Assembly (NCBI GenBank): GCA_000697055.1
Contig: JNDT01001856.1
Coordinates: 1-64,000 of the forward strand
Source: Saksenaea vasiformis B4078
Lineage: Eukaryota > Mucoromycota > Mucoromycetes > Mucorales > Saksenaeaceae
DNA: 64,000 nt
Direction: 5' to 3'
Position numbers and translations under genes: made by a program. The notes under the pieces are model-generated. The model was not told where the DNA came from. It saw only the letters and a program-made list of their open reading frames with translations, and made no database searches. How positions within the stretch are numbered: position 1 is the stretch's first letter; every line of letters begins with the position of its first letter. Positions 10,358 to 21,945 of this stretch are shown here, piece after piece.

Positions 10358-11393
10358 CTATAATCTGCACTCGTCGCAAAACCTTGTGGATATGTACTTT
10401 AGCAATCAGTTCATCCATCAAGATACAATACCATTTTCCAGGGGGTGGTTCAACAAGACCAACGCAAGCATAATGAAACCATTCACGCTCACACTACACC
10501 GATGAATTAATCACGCAATCGTCATGTTTCTATTCTCTTGCTTACATTCTCTCCATCGCATGCTACCATGTCACCAAAAGAAACCTGGTTGCAGTAGCAG
10601 TATCTTGGTTCATTAGGATCGATCTCCAGCTCTGCCAACACGCCATTCTGATTCAGTAATGGATTTGGTCTTAGGGAATGGTGTATGCTATGAATGAATC
10701 AGTGCAGACCATGTTTTCTGTGTCCATACCGTTTTCTGACGCCTGAAGGTCCGCCAGGCGCGGGCCGCTTCCGCGAGCCTATGAAGCACCCACATGAGTC
10801 GGCATTTTACGTAGGATTTCACACATGCCCTCACGCCATGAATCCTCCCACGATGTCGAAGGGCCCCTCCGATTTCCATTGTTCGTGCGCTGACCTATCC
10901 AATCTCCGTCTGCTATTCCACTTGCTGCCATTTGCGAGTCGATACGTTCAATATGCCGTGATACAAGATCGTACATGCGTAGTGCTAACTCGATTTTCTG
11001 ATCCTGTTTCTGTACAGCTGCTTTGTGATCTTTTTCAAGTTGAAGACGCGCAGCGACATGATTTACAGGTGGTGTTGTTGCTGACGATGGTGTGGACGGA
11101 GTTGTAGGTGAGCTGGCATTCGATGATCGAAGTAATTTGACGTATGTCCGCCTGTGCTTTGTATATAGCTCTCTCAACCCTATGTAAACTTTTTGTCATG
11201 CTGCTCTTTCAGTTTTCCAGGTGGCTTACGTTGAAAATCTTCATCCATGCTACGCAGCTCATGCATGTTTTGATCAATTTCCGACGGCAAATTTGTTAAA
11301 CCTACAAGTTTGTCAACTGCTAATGCTAACATCGCGTAGAATATAGTTACTTTCAACATATTCTTCAAAAATGTCTGCTACTGAGACACTCAT
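10358..11393 (-). CDS. ING-family chromatin reader with C-terminal PHD finger
   Basis: Exons 11393-11351, 11301-11230, 11179-10835, 10778-10730, 10687-10546, 10493-10432 and 10382-10358 total 738 nt (245 aa). The N-terminal ING helix is complete ([18 protein letters not shown], then [12 protein letters not shown]; later [18 protein letters not shown]). A basic linker ([12 protein letters not shown], probable nuclear localisation) precedes a PHD finger with all eight C4HC3 ligands: [39 protein letters not shown]. The last exon is only 25 nt and supplies the final two cysteines; without it the PHD would look broken. ING proteins are H3K4me3-reading subunits of histone acetyltransferase or deacetylase complexes (yeast Yng1, Yng2, Pho23). 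Which branch this belongs to is not resolved. Confidence 0.93.
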
Positions 11394-11699
11394 GGTATCG
11401 TTTCAAGGAAAGGCCAGTTTTTTCGTATTGTGGAAGGGAACAGTCCCTCAAGCAAACGGTTAAGACTCCGCTCATTGGCAGGTTGGGGAGCAGAGATTGG
11501 CGAATGAACACCTCCACTTGATCTTCGCAGGTGTACTGTGGTGGAGTAATATGACTGACTCTCAAGCGTATCGCGTATTGCATTGGATCGATCTCGGTGT
11601 CTGTAGCTATAAAATCTAATCCTATTCATGATGATATACGGAACTTTTACTTGGCTTGATTGGTCAATTTCCATAGCGGAAAACTCGCACAACACAGGC

Positions 11700-13802
11700 G
11701 CTCTACGTGACAGCAGCCCATGTTAACTGTAGAAAAAAAAATCATTTTACAAGATGCGCAAGGCGGAAATCTGTTTCTCAGAGGGTTAAGATTCACGGTC
11801 TCGCAGATGATGTAAAAATAATGTCGTTTTCATGTAGTTCCATCTTAGAAGAGAGGGTAGCTGCACCGCTCAGGCGAGTGGTACACGTTGACTGTCATAA
11901 AGCCCATCCCTATAGAAGTGTGATCCATAACGGGAAAGATTGGGGATTATCGTGTTTCCATATACAGCGAACTTCTCTACTGGAACCCCAACTGAAACTT
12001 AATAGCTATAACTTAGTCTTATCACCGAGTTTAGTGCGCCGAGCCAGCACTGTATTATCACAGTGGTTGAGGGCTGAATCATGTAAGTAGGCAGAAGAGC
12101 TAATCGGAAGACATCCAACAGTCCCAAAGGGTCCTGTCCGTCCACTGTACGAACTAACTATCTCCATACAACAAGGAACCGCTCTCTTTAGGCTGCTTGC
12201 TAAGTACCTGCAGCAAGAGAACATTTAAGCTGTCTATATTGAATTTGGTTTTTCCCTCTCTATATACAAATATGGAACGCGAGAGTATGGTTCAAGAAGG
12301 AGTAGAAACACAACCTTGGTGACTAATGGAAGTAACGACAGCTGGTACTGAACGTCTGATTCAGCTAAACTATCAAGATACGCGTCTAACTTCCGACAAG
12401 TTGGACGACCCAAAGGCTAGATCTCCTCTAGAGGCCAACTCCGCTTGCATCAATGTATGCTAATTCATGTTGGAAGGGATGCCGCTATGATGTTTCCAGC
12501 AACATGTTGCACCGTTGATTGATTGGGATTCTTCGTCTCTACAAATATCATTACATGATATTGCTATTTGATTCCTTCTGCAAATCCTGTCATTCGCGAG
12601 GACTACAGCAGATAGCGCTTGCAATAATTATAAGCGGCATAAAGAAGTTGTTTAGGAGAATAAAGTCCAGCGCTATTGGAAGTAGTACGTGCTGATTATG
12701 GAGGTTGCTTAACCGTGGTATGCTCACCAGGTTTGAACGGAATTTTCGAAGTCGCAGTAATAGTAGTCATTCCCTGGACGATCAGACACAGAGCAGTGGT
12801 TAGGATTATATATCAGAGTCACTCGGTAGCACGGCGGTTATAGATCCGATATCATGGTGTCCTTGTGAGCGTGGATATAATTCCCTTGTGGAATGAAGGC
12901 GGCAATGTGGCATATGTGATGCAATGATCTGCTGTTATAATTTGTGTGCATACATGGCAGCAGGAGAGATGTAAATAGCGAGCAAAAAGTATGACGACAT
13001 TCGATCAAGCAGAACGAAACACAAAGTACCACCAGAGAAATTTTTTTCTCCGAGAAAATCTTTCATCTCGTGAGATTCGTGCTGAACCAAAAAAATGCTA
13101 CTCATCAAGGATGTGATACAAAGACAAAGAGAGGCGTGATTATGAAATTTAGTGGGAGAATTGTGGGGATGCTGGGTAGCTTGCACCCGTCACCGTGTAA
13201 CCTTCAGGAAGATATGGAAATTAAGGGTCATCTTTTCATTTGTAGAATCCCGCGTGAAAAGATGAATACGATTACAAATTAAGATTCTGCGTACATTTCT
13301 TTTTTAGCTTTTTTTTCCCAGGCTTTTTGTACCGAGCGGAACATACTGGAAACGTTACAAATGTCCTTTTGTTTACTTTCATTTCCGAACCTTTTTACCC
13401 TGGAGTAGGGAATCACTATGGCCACAGAGTCGCTTTGTTGGCATGGACATGAAATCAAGAGATCGTCGGAGCCGTTTGTCGTTTTACTGCATGATGCATG
13501 GTGGGAAAAAATTTAAACACACCATTTCCCGTCGGGATCGTTAACGCTGATGCTGCTAAAAGTTATCCAGGCCAATGACTAACCCCAGTACCAGCTTCTT
13601 AAACAAGAAGCAGTGCCACAAGTGTACGGGAAGTCTCGGAATGGCCGTAATTGCTGTTGAAGAGTCCGTTGCTGTATGGGTCACAATGGTAAGACAGTGC
13701 TGAAGATCTTTGGCACTAGAAAGAATAGAACAACGTTAATAAAGATTCAGCAGCTTCCCGTTCGCCCCCACTTTTCAATAAATCAGGTAACGCAGAATTA
13801 GC
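11700..13802. other. 2.1-kb intergenic stretch without a supported gene
   Basis: Contains one 127-codon open frame (11707-12090, +) with no recognisable domain and a composition like the surrounding DNA. I treat it as chance. Otherwise AT-rich unique sequence. Confidence 0.5.
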
Positions 13803-13810
13803 TATTTAAA
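13803..13810 (+). promoter_or_regulatory. TATA-like box TATTTAAA of the glucoamylase gene
   Basis: Lies 60 bp before the glucoamylase ATG. The same octamer-like element lies 73-77 bp before the two poly-aspartate genes at 37799 and 44471. Confidence 0.5.
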
Positions 13811-13862
13811 CGCGGTCGAATTTCAGTGTTTTAGGAAGATCAGCCACGCATTTATCAAGATA

Positions 13863-15495
13863 ATGCCATCCTGGAAAACCCTTTTCTTGCTCCTTGGGCC
13901 GATTGCGACTGCAGCAGCTGCTCCAGTGGACAAGCAGTCTCTTCCAACCGGAAATTCTACCATTAGCTCCTGGGTATCCAAACAAGAAGATATTAGCTTT
14001 TCGGAAATGCTTCGCAATGTAAACCCTGAGGGAACTGCAAAAGGATTTGTAGCTGCATCTTTATCCACCGCCGGCCCAGATTACTTCTACACATGGACAC
14101 GCGACGCTGCTTTGGTTTCTCGGGTGATTGCTTACAAGTACAACACCACCAACGCTGGCGACAGTAAGATCCACGGGGTCCTTGATGATTATGTCAACTT
14201 CCAAATCAACACGCAATCGGAGAGTACCCCTTGCAATTGCCTTGGCGAACCAAAATTTAATCCCGATGGATCAAGCTTTACGGGCCCCTGGGGAAGGTAA
14301 TACTGACCTCATTGTGCATGGGAAAGATACTAAATAATTATTTGTTGAAACTCATCAGACCACAAAACGATGGTCCAGCTGAGCGAGCTTCAAGCTTCAT
14401 GTTGATTGCCGATAGCTTCCTGAGCCAAACAAAAAATGCGTCGTACTTCACGAATACATTAAAGCCAGGTACGTCTAACCTCTCCGGAAATACGTTTTCC
14501 CCTTTAATCACCGTCTTTATTAGCTATCTATAAGGATCTCGATTACGTCGTCGATACCTGGAGCAATCCATGCTTCGATCTGTGGTAAGCACACACACTT
14601 TAAAAAGTTGGCGAATAAGGCCTCTAATTATATTATAGGGAGGAGGTCAATGGTATCCATTTCTATACCTTGATGGTGATGCGACGTAGCCTCTTGGATG
14701 GTGCAAACTTTGCCACGCGTAATGGTGACAACTCCAAGGCCAGTACCTATAGTGGCGTCGCTGCCAAAATCCAAGCAAGACTTAATTCCTTCTGGGACGC
14801 TGGCAAGAATTATATTACTGTCACACAAGACTATAAGAACGGTGTCGAAAAGCCATCTGGATTGGATGTCTCTACATTGATTGCTGCTAATGTAGCAGGC
14901 ATGGGCGATGGTAACAATAACGTAGTAAAGTCTCCAACCTTATACTGACATACTATTTTGCTTAGGCTTCTACACTCCCGGATCTGAAAGAATTCTCGCA
15001 ACTGCTCTAGCCTTCGAGAAGTCCATGGCAAGTCTATACCCTCTTAACAACAATTTGCCTTCTCACCTTGGTAATGCCATCGGTCGCTACCCTGAAGACA
15101 CTTACAATGGCAACGGAAATTCCCAGGGCAACCCGTGGTTCCTGGCTACTACTGCCTTTACAGAACTTTACTATCGTGCCATTCTCGAATGGAAGAACAC
15201 AGGTGTGACAGTGACGCCAATCAGCAAAGACTTCTTTGTCAGATTTGATTCCAGTGCTGCACCCGGCAAGAAATACAACCCCGGCTCTCAAGAATTTGCC
15301 ACGTTGACCCAGAGCATCGCCGCAGCTGCCGACCGTTTTATGTCGACAGTACAATATCACCAGAATCCAAACGGATCTCTTTCTGAGGAGTTTGACCGCT
15401 CCTCAGGATACATGACCGGTGCTCGCGATCTCACCTGGTCCCACGCTGCTTTTATCACAGCTGCTCAAGCAAGAGCTGGCTCACCATCCTTCTAA
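13863..15495 (+). CDS. secreted glucoamylase, GH15
   Basis: Exons 13863-14296, 14359-14468, 14524-14584, 14639-14910 and 14966-15495 total 1407 nt (468 aa). The signal peptide is [20 protein letters not shown]. The mature protein opens with the GH15 block [12 protein letters not shown] and [13 protein letters not shown]. The catalytic acid lies in [13 protein letters not shown], split across the exon 3/4 junction, and the C-terminal block is [16 protein letters not shown] followed by [12 protein letters not shown], where the catalytic base is expected. Glucoamylases release glucose from the non-reducing ends of starch. No starch-binding module (CBM20 or CBM21) is present on either end, and the length equals the catalytic domain alone. 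It is strongly predicted to be extracellular, with several N-glycosylation sequons (NSTIS, NTTNA). Confidence 0.95.
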
Positions 15496-15600
15496 TAATT
15501 CCATAATTAAAAAGCTGCCCTCTAAATAAATATTTATTGTGTCATTTGCAATACGGTAAAAAGTACACTCCTGCGGGTATACGTGGATCTCCTTCCTTCC

Positions 15601-16187
15601 TCACACGGGATTTTGTCCATTCTTAAGACGCTGAAGCACATCGTCAGCATCCGCATACCAGCGCCGTCCCGGCTGATACTTTAGGCGCCGAAAGATGTTA
15701 TTAAATGGTAAGCCAATGACATGCATATGCAAGTGGTTCACTGAATTGAATGGAGGCACATGGAAACCCATCCTTGAAGACTGAATTAGATCATGATGAT
15801 GCAGGGCGTACGCAAAAAATACTTACCTAACTTGGTTACTGTCTGGATCATAACCTCGGTCTTTTAGCAGCTCGCGTCCTTTATTGATCATCTTTTGTAC
15901 TTTTATGGATTAAATAATGTATCGTTTAAACATAAGCTTACATAACGGAACATCTGCATCGTCTAACGCCATCACAGTCGTAATATGGGCACGTGGTATC
16001 AAAAGGAGATGAAGTTTGCTCGAAGGCGATCGATCGTACAAGGCCAGGAAGTCATCATCCTATAATCGTCGCATAACTATAACGCAGAAACCGAGCATAA
16101 GCTTACTTCAAAAACAACACGAGCTTCTGTATCACTAGATCTCTCGCAGAATGGGCACAGCTGAGACCCTGCACAACAACAGAACAT
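15601..16187 (-). CDS. HIT-family nucleotide hydrolase, HINT3-like
   Basis: Exons 16187-16107, 16059-15942, 15899-15827 and 15772-15601 total 444 nt (147 aa). The histidine triad is intact in FNSVNHLHMHVIGLPF (HLHMHV). Upstream are LHLLLIPRAHITTVMAL and RMGFHVPPFNSV, and a CPFC pair near the N-terminus (SQLCPFCERS). The GFHxPPF-x-S-xxHLH order is that of HINT3-type phosphoramidases, which hydrolyse adenosine 5'-phosphoramidates, rather than HINT1 or FHIT. The acceptor of the last exon was chosen so the triad stays in frame; another AG 9 nt upstream would lead to an early stop. An alternative upstream start is not excluded, since the first codons (MFCCCAG) are unusual. Confidence 0.88.
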
Positions 16188-17566
16188 CTGCACAACAAGC
16201 AATACAGTCACATGCCAACAATCCGTGGTTTTTTTCGCATCCACGGCTCAACCACGCTTTTTGTTGCTACCAAATCCTCACCACACGTAATGCGCCTCCA
16301 TGATTTCGAAAAACATCATTGTGTTTATCTGATATCTTGGCACTGAAATTTCCTCGAGGAGTTCAAATCTGTTGGCGTGATACCAGTTGCCGCGTACCTG
16401 CACGACAAAAATTCATTATCGCACTTAGAGCCAATGAAAGCTTAATAGACTCCGACAGCGCTTGTCATTCGATGGAGCTTTCTGGAGCGTAAAGTGATTT
16501 GTTAGCACTCCAAGACGCCTATTGAGCATGATCTGTACCCGTTCGGACAATATCACACGCATAGTTATTCAAAGCAGCAAAACACGTGCAGGATGCAAGA
16601 AGCATTTGAGCTGGTAAAATAGATTGAGCGATCCTAAGAGAGTTTGTTTTTTTAATGGATAACCACGCATCGTCGCTCTGTGTCCAATGCTCGCATGTTA
16701 TTCTTCAAGCATGAAGGTATCGGGTCCAAAGCAGCTTGTCTATGTAATAGGAAATAAGCACTGGGAAGTGCGGTTCAAAATATATCGTCCTGGCAGTATT
16801 TAGAAAGAGACAAGTCTCACAACATTTCGCAATAAAATACATGGTATCCGTACAGACATTTACCGGCGAACATCTCTCCACAAGAGCGAAAAAAAACGTT
16901 TAAAATGCACTTGCACGTAAATAAGATGATTAGAAAGCCAGTTTCTGGCGGGCTACTTTTTCTTAAGTAAGACGTAGCAAACAAGGAAATTGTGCCCCTT
17001 ACAGTACTGGACAGATTACTTTCACTGAGTGAATAGTAGCTCACGAGGAACCGACTTCCCATAGTGTGAATTAGTCAATTCTCAGCTTCTTTATACAACG
17101 GCTTCCCGAGTTTTCATGATCCGCTACGGAGAAGACATCATTAAGGAAAGGGGTACAAATTACATCGATTGCTGATCAATTCACAGAGCGATTTTTTTAA
17201 GTCGCAGGCACTGAAAATCAAATTTTCACTAGCAAGTGATATGCAAACAAGTGAATCTTCGTTGGCAACGTTTTTTTATCCATCTTCCTATGGACTCATA
17301 GCCACGGACCAACCATTGGATCAACACTGTATAAACCAACAATAGCGTCATATAACATATTATACTACCATATCTTGCTGACTCTTCAGGTTTTATTATT
17401 TCTACACTCCTTTCACTTACATTTTTTGCGCATGCTAACGAGAACACTTGGCATATGAAAACTTAAAAACTCTTTTGCTTTGACGATCCCATGAATCACT
17501 GAGGAAGCGTGTTCACCTACAGTGGATACTCGATATAAGGATGCTCTTGGTACACAGGAAACCTAT
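16188..17566. other. intergenic, AT-rich, contains a MITE remnant
   Basis: No gene supported. At 16941-16970 a 30-bp segment matches 26 of 30 positions of 17581-17610 inside the inverted-repeat element described next. Confidence 0.6.
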
Positions 17567-17706
17567 ACTATGGAAAATGAGTTTCTGATGGGCTATTTTT
17601 CCTTAAGTAAAAAAATAACCCATCAGGGTCCCGTGCTACCTTAGTTCTCGATAGACTATTTTTTAGTTAAGGAAAAACAGTCGAGCAGGAACCCATTTTC
17701 CATAGT
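17567..17706. mobile_element. 140-bp MITE-like inverted-repeat element
   Basis: The ends ACTATGGAAAATGAGTTTCTG and the reverse complement of the right end (ACTATGGAAAATGGGTTCCTG) match at 19 of 21 positions. Each half carries its own hairpin: 17585-17626 (CTGATGGG...CCCATCAG) and 17647-17685 (CTCGA...TCGAG). No coding capacity. A target-site duplication is not clear. The pattern fits a small non-autonomous DNA transposon. Confidence 0.75.
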
Positions 17707-18154
17707 GCTATTCCTTTATCGAGAATACTCTTCAAGTTTGTAATGTAATATCCACCAAAGTTGTTCCCCTAAAGAGCGTGTTATATTGAGATAATACTTA
17801 TACCGGATATTCTTGTCATGGGTACCAAATGTAGATTGACACAGAGTTGTGAAAATAGAGCGGTTGCCTCGTCTTTAGACCAAGCTTTCTCTTCAGCGGA
17901 GTCGAGAATAGGAGCAACGTGCCATCCATAATGTCTATATTTTTGTCCATCGATTCTTGCACAAAGCTCTGGTGAGGATCATATGATGTTGCCTTTGAGA
18001 AAATATCAATCATTTTCTCATTGTGCTGGCTAGGACATAACAGGAAGATGTGTGATAAAGCAATGATCTGGTGAATGGATGTTTCAATTTGCAGTAAGAT
18101 TGCTCTTGCGGGAGACAAGAACTATTTACCTGGTGATGAACTGGGAGCTGCATC

Positions 18155-18310
18155 ACAGCCGAGATGGTTCGGGTCAGGGCTCACGCGGGCTAAGTGATAG
18201 ATGAAAAAACATGAATGGTCCTGTATATATGATGAAGAATTGACATCCTTACCGGGATGTTAAAGAGGAACGGATCCAAAGAAAAAAAAGGAAACCTGCA
18301 TATCTTTCAT
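18155..18310 (+). repeat. dispersed repeat family A, copy 3 (head only)
   Basis: Contains ccgagatggttcgggtcagg, then attgacatccttaccgggat and gatccaaagaaaaaaaagg, aligned in order with copies at 6565 and 21715. Confidence 0.75.
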
Positions 18311-18756
18311 CTGTTATGCCAGAAGAAAGTCGGAAATGTAGAAAAGACCTTCTCGACATAGGCAGAGCCTATTCAACTGCTATCAAGCTAGCTTTTTTAC
18401 TAGGTCTGTAAGTCAAATAGTCGTATACAATATCATAAACCCCAACATGATCACTATTGAAAAACCTTGCACAGGCCAACCATGTGTATAACTTAGAAAT
18501 TCGCTAACGTGGGTAGTAATCAAGTTGATGTAATACATGTGAGACTCATCACGCACCCTTGTTCCCCAAGGTTATTTTGCTTATCGAAGTCGGTATGGCT
18601 CTTCTCTTTTCGCTTTATTCTGATACCATTTAGGTAATATGATACAACATTATAATCAGACTAACTGGACTTAAAAAAATTCACCAACCTTGCGATAGAG
18701 CTGAAACTTAAGCATTAAGCATAACAAATGAGGATCATGAGAGATCAGTAAAGTTA

Positions 18757-19121
18757 ATGACGCTGGTTAATTTTCGTGTCGGAAAACCATTGCGATATAG
18801 CACACTGGTGGAAGTATCGACTTTAAAATCCTCTACCTCAGGTAATGTCGCTGTCCAAGGACGGTCTAGTCGTTGGAGAAGAAAAAGCCATTACCTAGAT
18901 CGATGGTTTTTGTCGAAGGTACAGGATCTGTATTCATTCTCGTTGATTTGTTCAGAGGAACACATGTTAATCTCTCCACCGTTTCTCAACCTTTGGAAAA
19001 ACTACATATAATATCAGTACTTGGACCATCTCCGTTCTTCATTGTCGACGTTATCAATGATAAAATGAAAAGAAAAAAGACTACAAAAACGCCATCAATA
19101 AACCTAAATATACAAAATTAA
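18757..19121 (+). CDS. possible two-exon orphan gene, 102 aa
   Basis: Exons 18757-18813 and 18870-19121 join through a GT-AG intron of 56 nt to 309 nt. The protein alternates hydrophobic and charged segments (MVFVEGTGSVFILVDLF; VLGPSPFFIVDVINDK) and ends in a basic tail. No family is recognised. It ends 40 bp from the convergent ZNF706-like stop codon. It could be the last exons of a longer or decayed gene; the N-terminal exon is the weaker part. Confidence 0.4.
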
Positions 19122-19160
19122 TAATGCATTCACTTAAATGAAAGTGAAGCGCTCGGTGGT

Positions 19161-19542
19161 CTATGCGGAAAAGCTGCTCTCGGGGGGAATTGGGTCCTTG
19201 GGATGCTTAGCCTATTATCGTCTCATGTTGAGTTGCATTGAGCCAACGTAACGTACTCAGACATACCTCCATATGCTGAACAAGCAATTTATAGTTTGCC
19301 ATGGGCGAGAAACACTTTGCACATTTAATCTAGCGCGTGGACATCAGATCAAGGAAAGAATCCAGGGCAAGCGTACCTGCAAGCCAGCCGCACGCGCCGC
19401 GAGCTGCGATCCAGACTTGTTTTTCTTAGCCGCTTCCTTCTGGGCCTTTTGTCTACATAGACGGAAATATATAAGTTCCGTTTGTCCGGTATAAACGTGC
19501 TATAGCGTACCTAGCTTGTTCCTTTTGCGCACCACGAGCCAT
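19161..19542 (-). CDS. ZNF706-like small C2H2 zinc-finger protein
   Basis: Exons 19542-19511, 19452-19377, 19329-19267 and 19211-19161 total 222 nt (73 aa), the usual size of this family. The N-terminus MARGAQKEQARQKAQKEAA is the 4F5/SERF-like basic leader. The finger is IKCAKCFSPMANYKLLVQH followed by MEAKHPKDPIPPE, with C2 and H2 ligands and the family's conserved KHP-x-x-P-x-PPE ending. Human ZNF706 and plant homologues share this layout; their role is poorly known, with SERF-like amyloid modulation and transcriptional functions proposed. The start is unambiguous. Confidence 0.92.
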
Positions 19543-20174
19543 AGCAGTAAAAAAAACGAGAGAGAGAGAGAACCAATAAACTGTTTGGAGAGCCAAATTT
19601 TTCAGACGGAAGAGAGGTGCGAGCCGTACCTGATTAAAACACAGACAAGCCTCAGCCCGTCCAGCACTCCTTGGGGTACCTTAAAAGGCCTCACCGAGTG
19701 AGGTAAAAAAGATATTTTGCTCAAATTGCTCTTATGTGCCACCGTTGAGTGAAGCAAATTCTGTCTTACTCTTTTCTCTCCGCTGTGAATAACACGAATG
19801 CTAGTCGATCCTTATAGTAGCCGCGTGATAGCACCTAGTACAGTCCGCTCATGCAGGGATTAGTTCTTTTTCGTTTTCATTTGGGAAACGAGGGCCTTTC
19901 GATCAAAGCGTTGACTTCTGATACGACTGTGATACCAGATTATTGAGTGATGATATCCAAAACGCTATTCTGAAGATCCACATTAGATACTCTAAGATGT
20001 GGAATTCTGTCGTGTTTCTTTGTGTTCATTCGGCTTTTGTAAAAATCGGAGCATGCAAAGGAAGCAAGAACGAATCCGATTATTCAACAATACCGTTCCT
20101 TTAGAATTGACAGACAGATGCGCAAAGTTACTAGCTGTCAGGTCAAATTATGATCTCTTTTGCTGGTGATCTAG

Positions 20175-20522
20175 TTATCGAAACGAAAAGGAGATAAATA
20201 AATCCAGGTTTGTATGCAGACACTTTGTACAGTTACACAACGAACCAAAGACCACATGGAAGCAGAAAATCCACGCGTAAGGTGCGTGGTAAGCGCCCGT
20301 CTTGGAGTTGACCTGTGAACGAGTATCGAAAAAACAATTGAAATGGCAAAAATACTGTGAAGATATACACATTTGCGTCATCCAAATATCACTTTGCGTT
20401 GACGCCACATCAATCCTGTGGTGAGGAGCAGTATATCTTTGCGCAAAGAAGCCAGACACCTTTACTTCTAAATCAAATGTGTATTGTGCTAGTCCATTGT
20501 AATAAGTTCCCCGATGCGCCAA
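20175..20522 (-). CDS. possible small gene, 115-codon open frame
   Basis: A single open frame, MAHRGTYYNGLAQYTFDLE at the start and AYHAPYAWIFCFHVVFGSL near the end. Several internal GT and AG sites would allow alternative splicing that keeps the two ends. Composition is more protein-like than neighbouring frames, with one hydrophobic stretch near the C-terminus. No family is recognised. It could be chance. Confidence 0.25.
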   Translation of the reverse strand: MAHRGTYYNGLAQYTFDLEVKVSGFFAQRYTAPHHRIDVASTQSDIWMTQMCISSQYFCHFNCFFDTRSQVNSKTGAYHAPYAWIFCFHVVFGSLCNCTKCLHTNLDLFISFSFR

Positions 20523-20802
20523 TCAGAACGCGTAAAATGACAGAAGGTTAAAGGGACGCATGAAAGTATTCTTGGTTCCGTTTCCCACTTGAAACGTCCC
20601 CAGTACGTACTGAGATTAAATATACACACAGGAACTCACGTCTTCTGATTGATTATTTAGACCACTGGTCGTTAAACTATGAAATTGGCCACTCCATGGA
20701 AGCCACGAACATTTTCTCCCACCCCACAGACATGGTGCGGGGTGCGGCGTGGGAATACATTCGGGGTAAGTAAAATGACATCCAAGTAGTTGTTCCATTT
20801 AC

Positions 20803-21000
20803 TAACCATGAACAAATTGTTACGCTGTCTATATGAATTTTGCATCCATCGAGGGGCCGTGTTGATGTAAGTGTGGCATGAATTTGTTGCCAACTTATGT
20901 ATTAACGAACGCATACTTGATTCTTTTCTTAGTGTAAACGTGGTTTTTCTTGGATGCAAAATTTATATCGATTGGGCGTAGAAACTTGTTCATAAACAGT
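20803..21000. mobile_element. about 200-bp MITE-like element with long imperfect terminal inverted repeats
   Basis: The left arm (atgaacaaattgttacgc, then tatgaattttgcatcca) reappears inverted at the right end (ttggatgcaaaatttata...gcgtagaaacttgttcat). The arms span roughly 45 bp each with a few mismatches. No coding capacity. A related piece (tatgtaaattttacatccatc) lies at 21521-21541. Confidence 0.7.
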
Positions 21001-21398
21001 AGAACGATAAAGGGCTAAATACAACGCTGGTATGGCTTAAATTTCATCATTGGAAAAAATTGATAGTGACATGATTAGTGATATTTGACATTGCAGAGCG
21101 TGTTCTGCCCGTCCCCGTGTATTTAAAGCCGTTAACTGCTCGATGTCGCCTTCACAGCAAATGTAATTTCTGTGAGAAAGTTCGTGCGAGCAATTGAAAT
21201 ATGGATATGTCCATGATATAACCCATAGCTTCAGGCGTGGCTTTTGTATAGATCTTCATTCTTGTATAACATTAATCTTCTACATCAGATCTAATACTCT
21301 CACGAATATTAATAAAATTAGATGAAATGTCAAGCAGAAAATAGATGTTGATGCTTAATGAACGGAAAGCTTCGGTCCTGACTTTATCATACCTTTTA

Positions 21399-21518
21399 AG
21401 TAGTGTAAATACACATGATGTGACAGCTACGCGTACGAAAGAAGAAGTAATGAATCGGATTCTGCCATTGTTTCCGAGTTGATGTCATACTGCTTATTGA
21501 ATGAATTTTTACACTACT
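21399..21518. mobile_element. 120-bp MITE-like element, TIR AGTAGTGTAAA
   Basis: AGTAGTGTAAAT at 21399-21410 is mirrored by TTTTTACACTACT at 21506-21518, giving 12-13 bp terminal inverted repeats around about 95 bp of non-coding sequence. It lies directly beside a sequence related to the element at 20803-21000, suggesting nested insertions. Confidence 0.55.
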
Positions 21519-21714
21519 CTATGTAAATTTTACATCCATCAAGAGCCGGATTTGCGCTAAAGAAGGGATGAAATATGCAGTTATCAGTATATAAATTGGC
21601 GATAAGATAATGCCCCATTTACATTAACTTGGTCCCCAGATGAAGAGTGTAAGAATGAGTGACATCTATGTATGCAAACCGATATCATTTCATTTACCGA
21701 ATGTGACAAGAAAA

Positions 21715-21945
21715 GGAGCTCACTCGGCCAAGGTGGTTTGAACAGAGGTCTTGTAGGCTAAAATATAAACATGTTGAATGAATGATCCCTTATACATTTT
21801 GAATAATTGACATCCTTACCGGGATGTTTTTTCGTAAAGAACAGAGCCAAAGAAAAGAAAAAGGAAATTCATGCGTCCCTTTAAATACGGATCATTTTAG
21901 GTGGAACCACTCCTTATCGTGAGACATTTTTACTGCTACCGACGG
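21715..21945 (+). repeat. dispersed repeat family A, copy 4
   Basis: Contains ctcggccaaggtggtttgaa, then attgacatccttaccgggat, cagagccaaagaaaagaaa and the beginning of the tail (tcgtgagacatttt). Aligned with copies 1 and 3. Confidence 0.75.

Noticed and set aside
11390..11695. 101-codon minus-strand frame overlapping the ING start
   Set aside because: Out of frame with the ING N-terminal exon and without domain or splice support.
11707..12090. 127-codon plus-strand frame
   Set aside because: No recognisable domain, unremarkable composition, no neighbouring splice-compatible exons.
15773..15784. Alternative acceptor AG for the last HINT3-like exon
   Set aside because: It shifts the frame and stops before the histidine triad.
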